A stretch of DNA of 26,353 nt, taken from the IMG/VR virus record IMGVR_UViG_3300028615_000028, positions 1-26,353 of that record; one strand, 5' to 3'. The translations under genes were made by a program, and so were the position numbers. The notes beneath the pieces are model-generated. The model was given only the letters and a program-made list of their open reading frames with translations. It was not told the origin of the DNA and searched no databases. Origin of the DNA: a virus. Shown piece by piece: positions 7,912 through 15,599 of the stretch (positions are counted from its first letter, which is position 1; the number at the start of each line of letters is the position of its first letter).

Positions 7912-8421
7912 ATGGCGGCCACAGTAGTTTCAAAAAGTTTTGGTCAAACTTCTAGTGCTTCTGTTACTCAACAACAGATTAATGAACCCATTCATGTTAC
8001 TCTGTTTGATTTGGTTGTAGGGGATGAAATTATTGCATACATGCGGCTAGGTTTGGCTCTCAGGACCAAAAGGCGGGTGGATGGTACGGTATACAGGACA
8101 GTGCCTTCTCGCCTGGAGACGGCCATCTCGTCTGATTTGACTAGGTTCAGGGGTACAGTCACAGCCAATGATGTAGACCAGAAGATATTATCTGTTAACA
8201 CGGTTAGGGTTGATTCTTGGAGGGTCCCAACAGCCAACAATCCAGTATTACATGCCCAAATTTCATATGGTGCTTTAAAGACTGTGCACTTGCTTAGTGA
8301 TTTTCACTTTGTGCCTAGGGATGAGAATAGACGAGGAGCGGCTCAGTTTAGGCCCACAACTAAAGCTATAGGCACTAATTTTAAGGCATATCGTACTATT
8401 GAAAATATTATTATTCCATGA
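7912..8421 (+). CDS. Hypothetical protein upstream of J-domain gene
   Basis: This 169-aa protein of unknown family starts at ATG 7912, 12 bases after the previous stop, with no Shine-Dalgarno in front. The N-terminal 20 residues are Ser/Thr/Gln-rich. The rest is beta-prone and basic (RTKRRVDGTVYRTVPSR, TVRVDSWRVPTANNP), with no membrane segment or cysteine. Its last codons overlap the next gene as ATGA. It starts the run J-domain protein, helical protein, DnaB, so it may take part in replication, but no sequence feature proves that. The codon composition and coupling support a real gene. Confidence 0.55.
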   Translation: MAATVVSKSFGQTSSASVTQQQINEPIHVTLFDLVVGDEIIAYMRLGLALRTKRRVDGTVYRTVPSRLETAISSDLTRFRGTVTANDVDQKILSVNTVRVDSWRVPTANNPVLHAQISYGALKTVHLLSDFHFVPRDENRRGAAQFRPTTKAIGTNFKAYRTIENIIIP

Positions 8422-8882
8422 AGGTTATAACGGGAAAAGGTAATTTTTTTAAGTTGTTTGGTGCACCTACTTCAGTGGTCCAATACTTACGATATTCTGT
8501 GTCTCAGGCATATAGATATTTTGAGACAGAGGATAAGCCACATTGGTGTGTCCATAGGGATTATCTTATTTATGCAATTCAATTAGGTTATTCTGAATTA
8601 GGGTATGTAGACTATTCGGATATATCGGCTGATTTACAAGTTGAAATAGCTAAATCTAAATCAAGCTGGAAAGTTAGAAATGATTTACCGGATGTTAATA
8701 TCAATTTAAAATATGAAGAATGTTTTGCCTCTTTATTCTTGACGCCAAATGCTCCACATGAGATAGTAGACGCGGTTTGGAAAGCGGTTGTGCGGAAATA
8801 TCATCCTGATGTAGGAGGGGATGAGGACAGGTTCGTACAAATGAAAGACGCTTATGAAAAGATTAAAGGTATTAGTGTATGA
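8418..8882 (+). CDS. Protein with C-terminal DnaJ-type J-domain
   Basis: J-domains bind DnaK-type Hsp70 chaperones and trigger their ATPase. In this 154-aa protein the J-domain occupies about residues 105-152: helix I (LFLTPNAPHEIVDAV), helix II (WKAVVRKYHPDVGG) with the invariant HPD tripeptide at 129-131, and helix III (FVQMKDAYEKIKG). The N-terminal 100 residues (Trp/Tyr-rich, PHWCVHRDYL) match nothing I know and are presumably the client-binding part. There is no Gly/Phe-rich linker or DnaJ zinc domain. It overlaps both neighbours as ATGA and lies two genes before the DnaB-type helicase. The J-domain is clear from the motif; recruitment of host DnaK to replication proteins is inference by analogy with lambda. 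Confidence 0.8.
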   Translation: MKVITGKGNFFKLFGAPTSVVQYLRYSVSQAYRYFETEDKPHWCVHRDYLIYAIQLGYSELGYVDYSDISADLQVEIAKSKSSWKVRNDLPDVNINLKYEECFASLFLTPNAPHEIVDAVWKAVVRKYHPDVGGDEDRFVQMKDAYEKIKGISV

Positions 8883-9514
8883 GCATTATTGAACGTATCA
8901 AAAAACAAAAATTAAAGAAAATATCTAGGTCCATTAATATATCAGAACGAAATGAACAAATTATAAAAAATAAATCTGAAGTTGTTAAAGATTTAATGGG
9001 GAGTACGAATGAACTTGACAAGCATGTAAGTTATGCTAATCAATTATCTTATCACTATTATAAGATGCTACATGAGTATAACACTTATACTTTTGTGTCA
9101 TTAGTAAAGCCGGTTCCAAATAAGAGGGGAGAAAGTTATTGGAATAAAGTAGCAGAACGATGTTTACAAGCCGAAGTATCTCCTGAGAAATATATTAAAG
9201 CACAGTTTGTTTACTTTAATAAACATTTTAATAAGTCGCCAGAGCACAAGCATTTGATAACGGAAGAGGCAGTGAAAAGAGCTAAAACTGTGTCTAGTAT
9301 TCAAGACCGAGTAGTTAGTGATCACTTGCCTTCTAATGTTGATTTAGGGACATTGTTTAGTGAGTGTGAGAAAATGATAAGAAGGCTGTGCCGTGCTCAA
9401 AATATTTCGAGGGAAGAATTTTATCGTAATTTTGTAATACCCGGTATTATAACTATACCCAAACAGTTTTTACAGGCTGACCCAGTATATAAAGCAATTA
9501 TTAAAGGTAGTTAA
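8879..9514 (+). CDS. Helical protein next to DnaB helicase, candidate helicase loader
   Basis: This 211-aa basic protein appears almost entirely helical. It overlaps the J-domain gene (ATGA) and the DnaB-type gene (TAATG). The N-terminal 45 residues are Lys/Ile/Glu-rich. A central block, SYWNKVAERCLQAEVSPEKY followed by IKAQFVYFNKHF, resembles segments I have seen in unnamed phage proteins but cannot name. The C-terminus ends in EEFYRNFVIPGIITIPKQF. Size, charge, helicity and position match what is expected of a helicase loader such as T4 gp59, but I see no convincing sequence match, so this is positional inference. It could also be the client or partner of the adjacent J-domain protein. Confidence 0.6.
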   Translation: MSIIERIKKQKLKKISRSINISERNEQIIKNKSEVVKDLMGSTNELDKHVSYANQLSYHYYKMLHEYNTYTFVSLVKPVPNKRGESYWNKVAERCLQAEVSPEKYIKAQFVYFNKHFNKSPEHKHLITEEAVKRAKTVSSIQDRVVSDHLPSNVDLGTLFSECEKMIRRLCRAQNISREEFYRNFVIPGIITIPKQFLQADPVYKAIIKGS

Positions 9515-10899
9515 TGTCAGAAGAACAACCTTTTGCGGCTTCTGTAGAATACCAAAATAAGGTGTTGTCACTAATGCTGCACCACCCACAATTTTGTGAG
9601 TTGTGTTCATCAGCCATTAGTCCTACAGATTTTAGTAATAAAATCCAACAGTGGTTTTTTAGTAGATTGGCCTTTGCTCCAATTACTTTAACTCCTACTA
9701 CATTAAGAGAAGAGTTATTAAAGGCAGCGAAGAACAAAGAAATTGAAGCAGAGGCAGTTCCTAAATATGTAGAATTATTTGAGTTTATTTTATCTCAGCC
9801 CTCTCCGTATGATGAGGAATATGTTCTAAACCATATGCAGAATTTTGTACGGACACAAGAAGTAAAAAAGGCGATCGTAGACTCTGTTGATCTGATTAAG
9901 GATCAGCAATGGGATGTTATATATTCCCGAATAGAAAAGGCAGTTACGGCTGGTGTAGATATATTATCACAGGGCATTGATTATTTTAAAGAATACCAAG
10001 ATCGTATTGCTAATCGTGTTCATAGAGAAGTTGACAAAAAATTAGGGACTGGCATTCCTGAGTTGGATGCTATGACGTTTGGTGGATTGTCAACCAAGCA
10101 GCTAGGTCTTATAGTAGGTGGTACAGGTAGAGGTAAGAGTATCTTTTTACAGTGGTTAGCAAAGGTCGCTGTAATGTTGAATAAAAAGGTAGTGTATATT
10201 ACCTTAGAGTTGTCTGCTGAAGATACTGCTGATAGATTTGATGCTATGTTTGCTAGAATTAAGCCTAATGCATTGAAGGATCATTCTTCTGAAGCTTTAA
10301 AACGATTAAGCAAATTACACACATCTTGTGGGTCTTCTTTATTTATTAAGGAGTATGCAGAAGATGAGGCTACAGTAACTGATATTAAAGCTTATTTATT
10401 ACAACTTTCTGCAAACAACTTTGTTCCTGACTTGGTATTAGTGGATTACGTGGATTTGATTAAGCCTCACAGAATTTATAATGATACGACTCAGGAACAG
10501 GCTACTGTGATCCAAGCTTTGCGTGGAGTGGCTAAATCTCTAAATACACGAATTTGGACTGCTGCTCAACTTAATAGAGGAGGTTTAGCTATGGAAACTC
10601 CTGATGAGACTAGCGTTTCAGGGGCTATAGCTAAGATTTTTACAGCCGATATTGCTTTATTCATGGCTCAGACAGCTGAAGAGAGGGAAGACCAGTTAAT
10701 GCGTATTTGGGTTTCTAAAAACCGCAATGGTATTGCTGGTAGGGTTATAAAGATCGACACTGAGTATGAATTCATGACGTTTTTTAGGCCACCAGTACAA
10801 ATTGACAATAACGAGGATACTAATGAGCAACGAGACAACAACAACGAAGAAACAACACATGTATCGGTCGATGACCAAGAAGATGTGTGCGTTTTGTAA
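9514..10899 (+). CDS. dnaB: Replicative DNA helicase, DnaB-like
   Basis: This 461-aa hexameric 5'-3' helicase would unwind the phage replication fork. The N-terminal helical domain (residues about 1-110; SVEYQNKVLSLMLHHPQF) is the usual DnaB primase-interacting part. The RecA-like motor begins near 180. Walker A is GGTGRGKS (202-209), the TLELSAE strand is present, Walker B is DLVLVDYVDLI, and the later motif AAQLNRGG and the basic SKNRNGIAG loop are also seen. Its length is typical of DnaB. The last 30 residues are unusually acidic and Asn-rich (DTNEQRDNNNEE), and the next gene starts inside the DNA encoding them. The start is an ATG in TAATG overlap. Family assignment is firm. Confidence 0.92.
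   Translation: MSEEQPFAASVEYQNKVLSLMLHHPQFCELCSSAISPTDFSNKIQQWFFSRLAFAPITLTPTTLREELLKAAKNKEIEAEAVPKYVELFEFILSQPSPYDEEYVLNHMQNFVRTQEVKKAIVDSVDLIKDQQWDVIYSRIEKAVTAGVDILSQGIDYFKEYQDRIANRVHREVDKKLGTGIPELDAMTFGGLSTKQLGLIVGGTGRGKSIFLQWLAKVAVMLNKKVVYITLELSAEDTADRFDAMFARIKPNALKDHSSEALKRLSKLHTSCGSSLFIKEYAEDEATVTDIKAYLLQLSANNFVPDLVLVDYVDLIKPHRIYNDTTQEQATVIQALRGVAKSLNTRIWTAAQLNRGGLAMETPDETSVSGAIAKIFTADIALFMAQTAEEREDQLMRIWVSKNRNGIAGRVIKIDTEYEFMTFFRPPVQIDNNEDTNEQRDNNNEETTHVSVDDQEDVCVL
10813..10817 (+). promoter_or_regulatory. Shine-Dalgarno inside dnaB that sets the next start
   Basis: GAGGA lies five bases before the ATG at 10823, whereas the in-frame ATG at 10802 has nothing comparable. This favours 10823 as the start of the zinc-binding protein. 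The site sits within the helicase's acidic C-terminal codons. Confidence 0.5.
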
Positions 10900-11272
10900 A
10901 GAATTACATTCAGTTTTAACTTCAAGTAAGAATTACGCTAAAGCTAATATATGTGATAAATGTGTGTATGGGTGTGATATTGCTGCTGAAAATATTAGTC
11001 CTGGTGTATTAGTATGTAGATCGTGTAGTTCTCATGATATTTATTATGTGTATAATATTAATTCAAAGTTTATTAAGTACGAGTTTAAAGGTTATACTTT
11101 AGAAGGTTCAGGTATTTATTATCCTATTCAATCTAATTTAAATTTGTCATCTGGTATTAAACACTTGGCTTCTCGTATTATATGTGGTGCGTGCAATAGA
11201 AAGAATCCGTTGTGGTTTATTCTATATAGTAAAAACCTTAAACAACACTTTGTTATTATGGATTATGATTAG
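10823..11272 (+). CDS. ClpX-type zinc-binding domain protein without AAA+ motor
   Basis: The chosen start, ATG 10823, has GAGGA five bases upstream; ATG 10802 is an alternative. The 149-aa protein has C22-A-F-C25 and I-C44-D-K-C47-V-x-x-C. First to third cysteine is 22 residues, the same as in the E. coli ClpX N-terminal domain (CSFC, 18 residues, ICDEC), and the flanking F, I, D and V also match. In ClpX this domain dimerises and binds adaptors and substrates such as SspB, UmuD and lambda O. There is no Walker motif here; the rest is a beta-rich segment holding a second zinc site (C65, C68, C121, C124). The gene overlaps the end of the DnaB-type gene and precedes primase. The resemblance is visible in the sequence; a role in influencing host ClpX or holding replication proteins is inference. 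A plain zinc-ribbon protein remains possible. Confidence 0.65.
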   Translation: MSNETTTTKKQHMYRSMTKKMCAFCKELHSVLTSSKNYAKANICDKCVYGCDIAAENISPGVLVCRSCSSHDIYYVYNINSKFIKYEFKGYTLEGSGIYYPIQSNLNLSSGIKHLASRIICGACNRKNPLWFILYSKNLKQHFVIMDYD

Positions 11273-11274
11273 AC

Positions 11275-12336
11275 ATGAGTAGGTTACAAAAATATGTAAT
11301 AGATAACTTTGATTGGCGTACTTATCTTGAGAAGTATTATGATATTAAGTATGCTAAAGGGAATTCTGAATATCGTATTTGTTGTTTTAATTGTGGGGAT
11401 ACTAAACATAAACTGTATGTTAATGTAGATAAAGGTATTTTTAATTGTTTTAAATGTGATTTTTCGTGTAAGAATTACAATGTATTTGATTTTGTCTCTA
11501 AGACTGAGCATATTTCTAGGGGTACAGCGGTATTAAAACTTTTACAAGAGTATCAGCCAACTACGCCTGAAGAGCTTGAATTGGTTTTTCCTACCTATAA
11601 GCCGGAAGAGAGAATAACAAATAATTTAAAGCGTATCCAGTTACCCGAAGAAGCGGTGCCATTATCAGAGTCTAATAAAAATAATTATAAAGTTTTTTGG
11701 GAGTACCTCTATGGTCGAGGGTTAACGTTTAATGAAATCACAAATCAGTTAAACATACATATTATTCCACAAAGACAATGTGCTATTTATAACAGTAAAA
11801 AACAGTACAAGGGCAATATTGGGCGGAGGCTTATTTGGCCAATATACAAAGAAGGACAATTGGTATCTTGGCAAGCTAGAGCTATACATTCGGGGGTTAC
11901 TTCTAAGTATTTAAACTGCCCTGATGCAGACAGTACGCAAACCCTTTGGCCATATGTTAAACCTTTAGAGAAGACTGTTATTTTAACTGAAGGTGTATTA
12001 GACTCTTTAGCTGTTCGTAGAAACCCAAACTATTCAGCTTATGCAACGTTTAGTAAGAATATATCTAAAGACCAAGTTAATATATTAAAATACTGGGGAG
12101 TCCAGGAGGTGATACTCTTCTGGGATAAACGGGATGCAATGTCTCAAATGGAGAATGCAGCAGAACGTTTAAAAATTTATTTTAAAGTAAGTGTGCCTAA
12201 TTTTTCAAATTGGCCTACAAATTTGGATTGTGGTGACTGCTTGAACTTGCAAGATGGGCAAAAATTGTTAGGTTATGCTGTGGATAATGCAATTTCGGTG
12301 GATTCCTTAGATTATTTGAAATGGAGAATTACATGA
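11275..12336 (+). CDS. DNA primase (zinc-binding domain plus TOPRIM)
   Basis: This enzyme makes the RNA primers for lagging-strand synthesis. The 353-aa product starts with a zinc-binding module, CFNC (37-40) and CFKC (58-61), separated by a short beta hairpin as in DnaG- and T7-type primases. The TOPRIM catalytic core lies at about 230-300: TEGVLDSLAV with E239 and D243, then FWDKRDA with D284, the acidic residues that bind catalytic metal. RRLIWPIYKEGQLVSWQAR just upstream matches the conserved RNAP-basic region of DnaG-like primases. No helicase domain is fused; the separate DnaB-type helicase lies one gene upstream. The start at 11275 is two bases after the previous stop. Function is firm. 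Confidence 0.88.
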   Translation: MSRLQKYVIDNFDWRTYLEKYYDIKYAKGNSEYRICCFNCGDTKHKLYVNVDKGIFNCFKCDFSCKNYNVFDFVSKTEHISRGTAVLKLLQEYQPTTPEELELVFPTYKPEERITNNLKRIQLPEEAVPLSESNKNNYKVFWEYLYGRGLTFNEITNQLNIHIIPQRQCAIYNSKKQYKGNIGRRLIWPIYKEGQLVSWQARAIHSGVTSKYLNCPDADSTQTLWPYVKPLEKTVILTEGVLDSLAVRRNPNYSAYATFSKNISKDQVNILKYWGVQEVILFWDKRDAMSQMENAAERLKIYFKVSVPNFSNWPTNLDCGDCLNLQDGQKLLGYAVDNAISVDSLDYLKWRIT

Positions 12337-12791
12337 AACTAGACACAAATCCTGTATCGGCAGTTATTCAATTTATTAAGATTCACCCAGATGCTAAGTT
12401 GCCAGAGAAGGCTACGGATGGTTCCGTTGGATTAGATGTTTATTCGGTGGATAGTGTGTCATTGAAATCTGGCGAGGTGAAAATGGTTCCTACTGGGCTG
12501 AAGATTGCTCCGCCGCCTTATATTGAGGTTCAGGTTCGGCCTAGATCTGGATTAGCCGTAAAAAAAGGGATTACTGTTTTTAATTCTCCAGGGACTATTG
12601 ATCCGGATTATCGAGGGGAGTTAGGGGTTATATTAGTTAATTGTGGCACTCAATATGTTAATTTGACTAAGGGGAGTAGGATAGCTCAGTTAGTAGCTAA
12701 GCCTATCATTCCGGTAGTTATGACAGCTGAGGTTGAAGAGTTTGATCAGACAGGACGAGGAGAAGGCGGATTTGGAAGCACCGGAGAATAA
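12333..12791 (+). CDS. dut: dUTP diphosphatase (trimeric dUTPase)
   Basis: This enzyme converts dUTP to dUMP and PPi, keeping uracil out of DNA and supplying the dTMP precursor. The start at ATG 12333 is preferred over 12321, because GGAG (12323-12326) sits six bases before it and it overlaps the primase stop as ATGA. The 152-aa product has all five motifs: I TDGSVGLDVYS, II RPRSGLA, III GTIDPDYRGELGV, IV GSRIAQLV and V GRGEGGFGSTG. Length and motif spacing are typical of the homotrimeric family, with the catalytic Asp in motif III and the Phe of motif V present. The DNA encoding motif V also serves as the ribosome binding site of the next gene. Confidence 0.95.
   Translation: MKLDTNPVSAVIQFIKIHPDAKLPEKATDGSVGLDVYSVDSVSLKSGEVKMVPTGLKIAPPPYIEVQVRPRSGLAVKKGITVFNSPGTIDPDYRGELGVILVNCGTQYVNLTKGSRIAQLVAKPIIPVVMTAEVEEFDQTGRGEGGFGSTGE
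12758..12766 (+). promoter_or_regulatory. Ribosome binding site inside dUTPase motif V
   Basis: AGGAGAAGG, which encodes part of the dUTPase motif V, lies five bases before a TTG codon at 12772 in another frame. It is the best reason to start the next gene at 12772 rather than at the TTG at 12733. Confidence 0.5.
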
Positions 12792-13218
12792 TCCTTTTAA
12801 GCACAAAAGACTAGGGTACCTTTCAAGTGATCGTCCGAGTGATGAGTTGTTAAAGGTCGCGTTAGAGCAGTTACCTGGAGAGGGGACATTACCCAAGTAT
12901 TGGAAGTATGGTACGCATGATGATTATTGCGAGATGTATGGACATTTAGGGAAGGTTGTTTGGGCAAAGTCTTATAATCATCACTTACTGATCTTATATG
13001 GCCAACGAATATTGCGTATCTGGACTGACTTGTCTAATCATTGTTGGGTGGATATTACAGAATACTTAGTTCCTATAGTACAGCAATGGTTTGTGGTTAA
13101 GCCTGTTCCAGCAGGCTGTTATAAAAAATCCAAACCTTTTCAATATCGTATAAAAGTCCACTCAGTGGAGGAAATGGCTACGTTAATAGCTTATGTTAGG
13201 GATTGCTATGGGTTTTAA
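12772..13218 (+). CDS. Hypothetical protein after dUTPase (probable TTG start)
   Basis: This frame has no early ATG. The TTG at 12772 is chosen because of the strong AGGAGAAGG upstream, giving 148 aa. The TTG at 12733 would give 161 aa and a longer overlap. I recognise no family. The protein is aromatic-rich and soluble (LPKYWKYGTHDDYCEMYG, HCWVDITEYL), with a basic patch, CYKKSKPFQYRIKVHS, followed by a final helix. The gene overlaps dUTPase and the following zinc-ribbon gene, so it belongs to the replication string. Function unknown. Confidence 0.5.
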   Translation: MEAPENNPFKHKRLGYLSSDRPSDELLKVALEQLPGEGTLPKYWKYGTHDDYCEMYGHLGKVVWAKSYNHHLLILYGQRILRIWTDLSNHCWVDITEYLVPIVQQWFVVKPVPAGCYKKSKPFQYRIKVHSVEEMATLIAYVRDCYGF

Positions 13219-13444
13219 GTTATATTTGTTTTATTGTGAAAAATGTTCTTATGAGTGGGAAGATTTAGTTTTAGAAAAATCTAGTTCTTGTGAGTCTTGT
13301 GGACAGGTGTCTAACACTATTGTACCGATAGCTGAGCTAGGTAGTTTTTCAATGTCTAGCCCAGAGGATAAAGAGGCTAAATTACGGAAGAGGTCTGCAG
13401 ACCATACGAAAAGAGAGATGCGGAAGCACGGTAAGGTATTGTGA
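13208..13444 (+). CDS. Small zinc-ribbon protein
   Basis: The ATG at 13208 (AGGG six bases upstream) is preferred over the in-frame ATG at 13193. The 78-aa product begins with one zinc ribbon, YCEKCSYEWEDLV then SSCESCG, similar in layout to FmdB- or rubrerythrin-type ribbons. A basic, charged tail follows (KLRKRSADHTKREMRKHGK). Such ribbons commonly bind nucleic acid or proteins. It overlaps the polymerase gene by four bases (GTGA), so the two are co-translated. Whether it modulates the polymerase is unknown. Confidence 0.6.
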   Translation: MGFKLYLFYCEKCSYEWEDLVLEKSSSCESCGQVSNTIVPIAELGSFSMSSPEDKEAKLRKRSADHTKREMRKHGKVL

Positions 13445-15582
13445 AGTTAGAGAAATTTAATGGGGTTACCATGCCGATGTTTGAAGGTGTGGGAGGAGCC
13501 CGGTTATTTTTAGTCCAAGACGAGGAGGCATTTAAAGCTTTCTTTGATGCTCTCATGGAACAAAGTGTTGTGTCTTGCGATACTGAGACTAGCGGTCTGG
13601 AGTGGTATAAAGAGCATATTGTTGGTGCTAGTTTTGGGTGGAAAACAGATAATTTTTACATACCTATTAGACATAAGCCTTCTGTGTTGGAACCAGAGAA
13701 GGTTACTCAATTAGACCCAGAGTTTTTCTTTGAAAACATTAGACATTTCTTTAATCAAAAAGATGTGATGAGTGTGTGGCACAACTGGAAGTTTGATGCT
13801 CACATGTATTTTAGGGATGGAGTGGAGATTAAGACACCTTTTCATGACACTCTAATTTTATGGAAGTTATATGATGAAAATGCCCCCGGTCAATTGAAGT
13901 CTATTGCTTCTGGTTGGAGAGATGCTTTAGGACGATTCCAAAAAGGGTTGGTGGATTCTAAAGCTGGGAATTCTGAAAAAGAATTGAAGCTTTGGCGAGG
14001 TAAGGAAGCTAGGGCTAGAAGGAAAGTTTTTAGTTCATTAGTAGATGAAAAATGCGACTTTTTAGAAACAAATGTTGAATTTCAAAAATATAATAGACGT
14101 GAATTAAAACAATATATTAAGTCTGAAATCTTACATAATCATGACTTTGCTAAGACTACCATAGATGATGTTCATTATGGGTACGTGCCTGTGGAGATGA
14201 TGTGTGAGTACGCAGGTTTGGATACTTTTTTTACCACCAAGATTTATGAATTTTGTATGAAAAATATATCTTGGACGGAGTCTGTCAAAAAATTGTATTT
14301 AAATGAAGTGCAGTTGAGCCGAGCGATTTTTGATATTGAAGAAAAAGGTATTTGTTTAGATGTGCCTTATTTAGACAAGGTAGAGACAATTTTAAAGAAA
14401 GATATTGAGGCTTTAGAAATTGAATTAAAAAGAGAACTTAATGATATTAATCTCCGGTCTTCTGAACAATTAGGTCAAGCTTTATTGAAAGTTGGAGTGC
14501 CTCTTACGAAAAGAACTAACACTGGAAATCTTATGGTTAGTAAAGATGTATTAGCTGATTTTCGTACGGAATACGATATTATTGATTCAATACTATCTTA
14601 TAAAGAACTAGAAAAGCTTAGATCTACTTATGTAGAAGGCATTAAAGAAAAATTAGTAGGTAATATATTACATTGTAATTTTAACCAAAATGTTACAACT
14701 GGACGTATGAGTTCATCGGACCCTAATTTACAGAATATACCTGGTAAATCTAATTTGATTAGAGCGGCATTTGTACCCCCGAATGATGAATATGTGTATG
14801 TTTTATGTGATTATAGCCAGGTGGAACTTAGATTAACGGCTCATTTTAGCCAAGATCCATTATTATTGGATTCTTATGCTAAAGGTCAAGATGTCCATTC
14901 TCGTACTATGTGTGAGATGTTTGGAGAATTCTACGAGGAAGTTGCAAAAATTCGGCAGGATGAGTTGCATCCTCGCCATAAGGACTTAGATTTACTGCGT
15001 AGCATCGCAAAAACAATTAACTTTGCCATTATCTATGGGGTTGGCCCTTCTGGTTTGGCCAAACAAATTCCCCGCCCTGAACAACATCAACATTTAACCC
15101 CTGCGGAATGGGTTCAGGTTTGTAAAGAATATCAAGATAATTACTTATCCACATATTTAGGAGTTAAGAGAATGATTAATAAAGGTTCTAGGTATGTGAA
15201 AAAACATGGTAAGATGACTAATAGTTTTGGTAGAGTCAGACACTTGCCTCATTATAAAGCTAGTAAAATTTTAGGCAGTCAAGCTTTTTGGATGGAAGCT
15301 AAAGCACAACGACAGGGGGTGAATTTTCTAGTCCAGGGAACTGCCGCTGATATCTTTAAGATTGCAGTAGTACGATGTGCTGAGTTATTAAAGGGAACTA
15401 AGTCTTATATGGTGAATATGGTCCATGATGAGATTCAGTTTTATATTCATAAGAGTGAGCTTCACTTACTTAAATCAATTAAGGAAAGAATGGAGGACTT
15501 CCCTCAGTTTCAAGTACCTTTATTAGTAGATATGTCTTGGACTGAGGAAAATTGGGCAAATAAAAAAGCAGTTCTATTATGA
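13441..15582 (+). CDS. polA: Family A DNA polymerase with 3'-5' exonuclease
   Basis: This is the probable phage replicative polymerase, 713 aa, with a GTG start overlapping the previous stop. The N-terminal half is a DEDDy proofreading exonuclease: DTET (D47, E49), a WHNWKFDAHMY strand and YAGLDTFF. The polymerase part has motif A CDYSQVELRL (D457), motif B R520-SIAK524-TINF528-AIIY532-G, and motif C VHDE (661-664). Catalytic Asp and Glu residues are intact. The residue equivalent to E. coli Pol I Phe762 is Phe (F528), the ancestral state. There is no 5'-3' flap domain, as usual for phage Pol A. The stretch at about residues 150-230 is rich in Lys/Arg/Glu and looks like an insertion between exonuclease motifs. 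Family assignment is firm. Confidence 0.95.
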   Translation: MKLEKFNGVTMPMFEGVGGARLFLVQDEEAFKAFFDALMEQSVVSCDTETSGLEWYKEHIVGASFGWKTDNFYIPIRHKPSVLEPEKVTQLDPEFFFENIRHFFNQKDVMSVWHNWKFDAHMYFRDGVEIKTPFHDTLILWKLYDENAPGQLKSIASGWRDALGRFQKGLVDSKAGNSEKELKLWRGKEARARRKVFSSLVDEKCDFLETNVEFQKYNRRELKQYIKSEILHNHDFAKTTIDDVHYGYVPVEMMCEYAGLDTFFTTKIYEFCMKNISWTESVKKLYLNEVQLSRAIFDIEEKGICLDVPYLDKVETILKKDIEALEIELKRELNDINLRSSEQLGQALLKVGVPLTKRTNTGNLMVSKDVLADFRTEYDIIDSILSYKELEKLRSTYVEGIKEKLVGNILHCNFNQNVTTGRMSSSDPNLQNIPGKSNLIRAAFVPPNDEYVYVLCDYSQVELRLTAHFSQDPLLLDSYAKGQDVHSRTMCEMFGEFYEEVAKIRQDELHPRHKDLDLLRSIAKTINFAIIYGVGPSGLAKQIPRPEQHQHLTPAEWVQVCKEYQDNYLSTYLGVKRMINKGSRYVKKHGKMTNSFGRVRHLPHYKASKILGSQAFWMEAKAQRQGVNFLVQGTAADIFKIAVVRCAELLKGTKSYMVNMVHDEIQFYIHKSELHLLKSIKERMEDFPQFQVPLLVDMSWTEENWANKKAVLL

Positions 15583-15599
15583 AAAAAGGAACAACAAAT

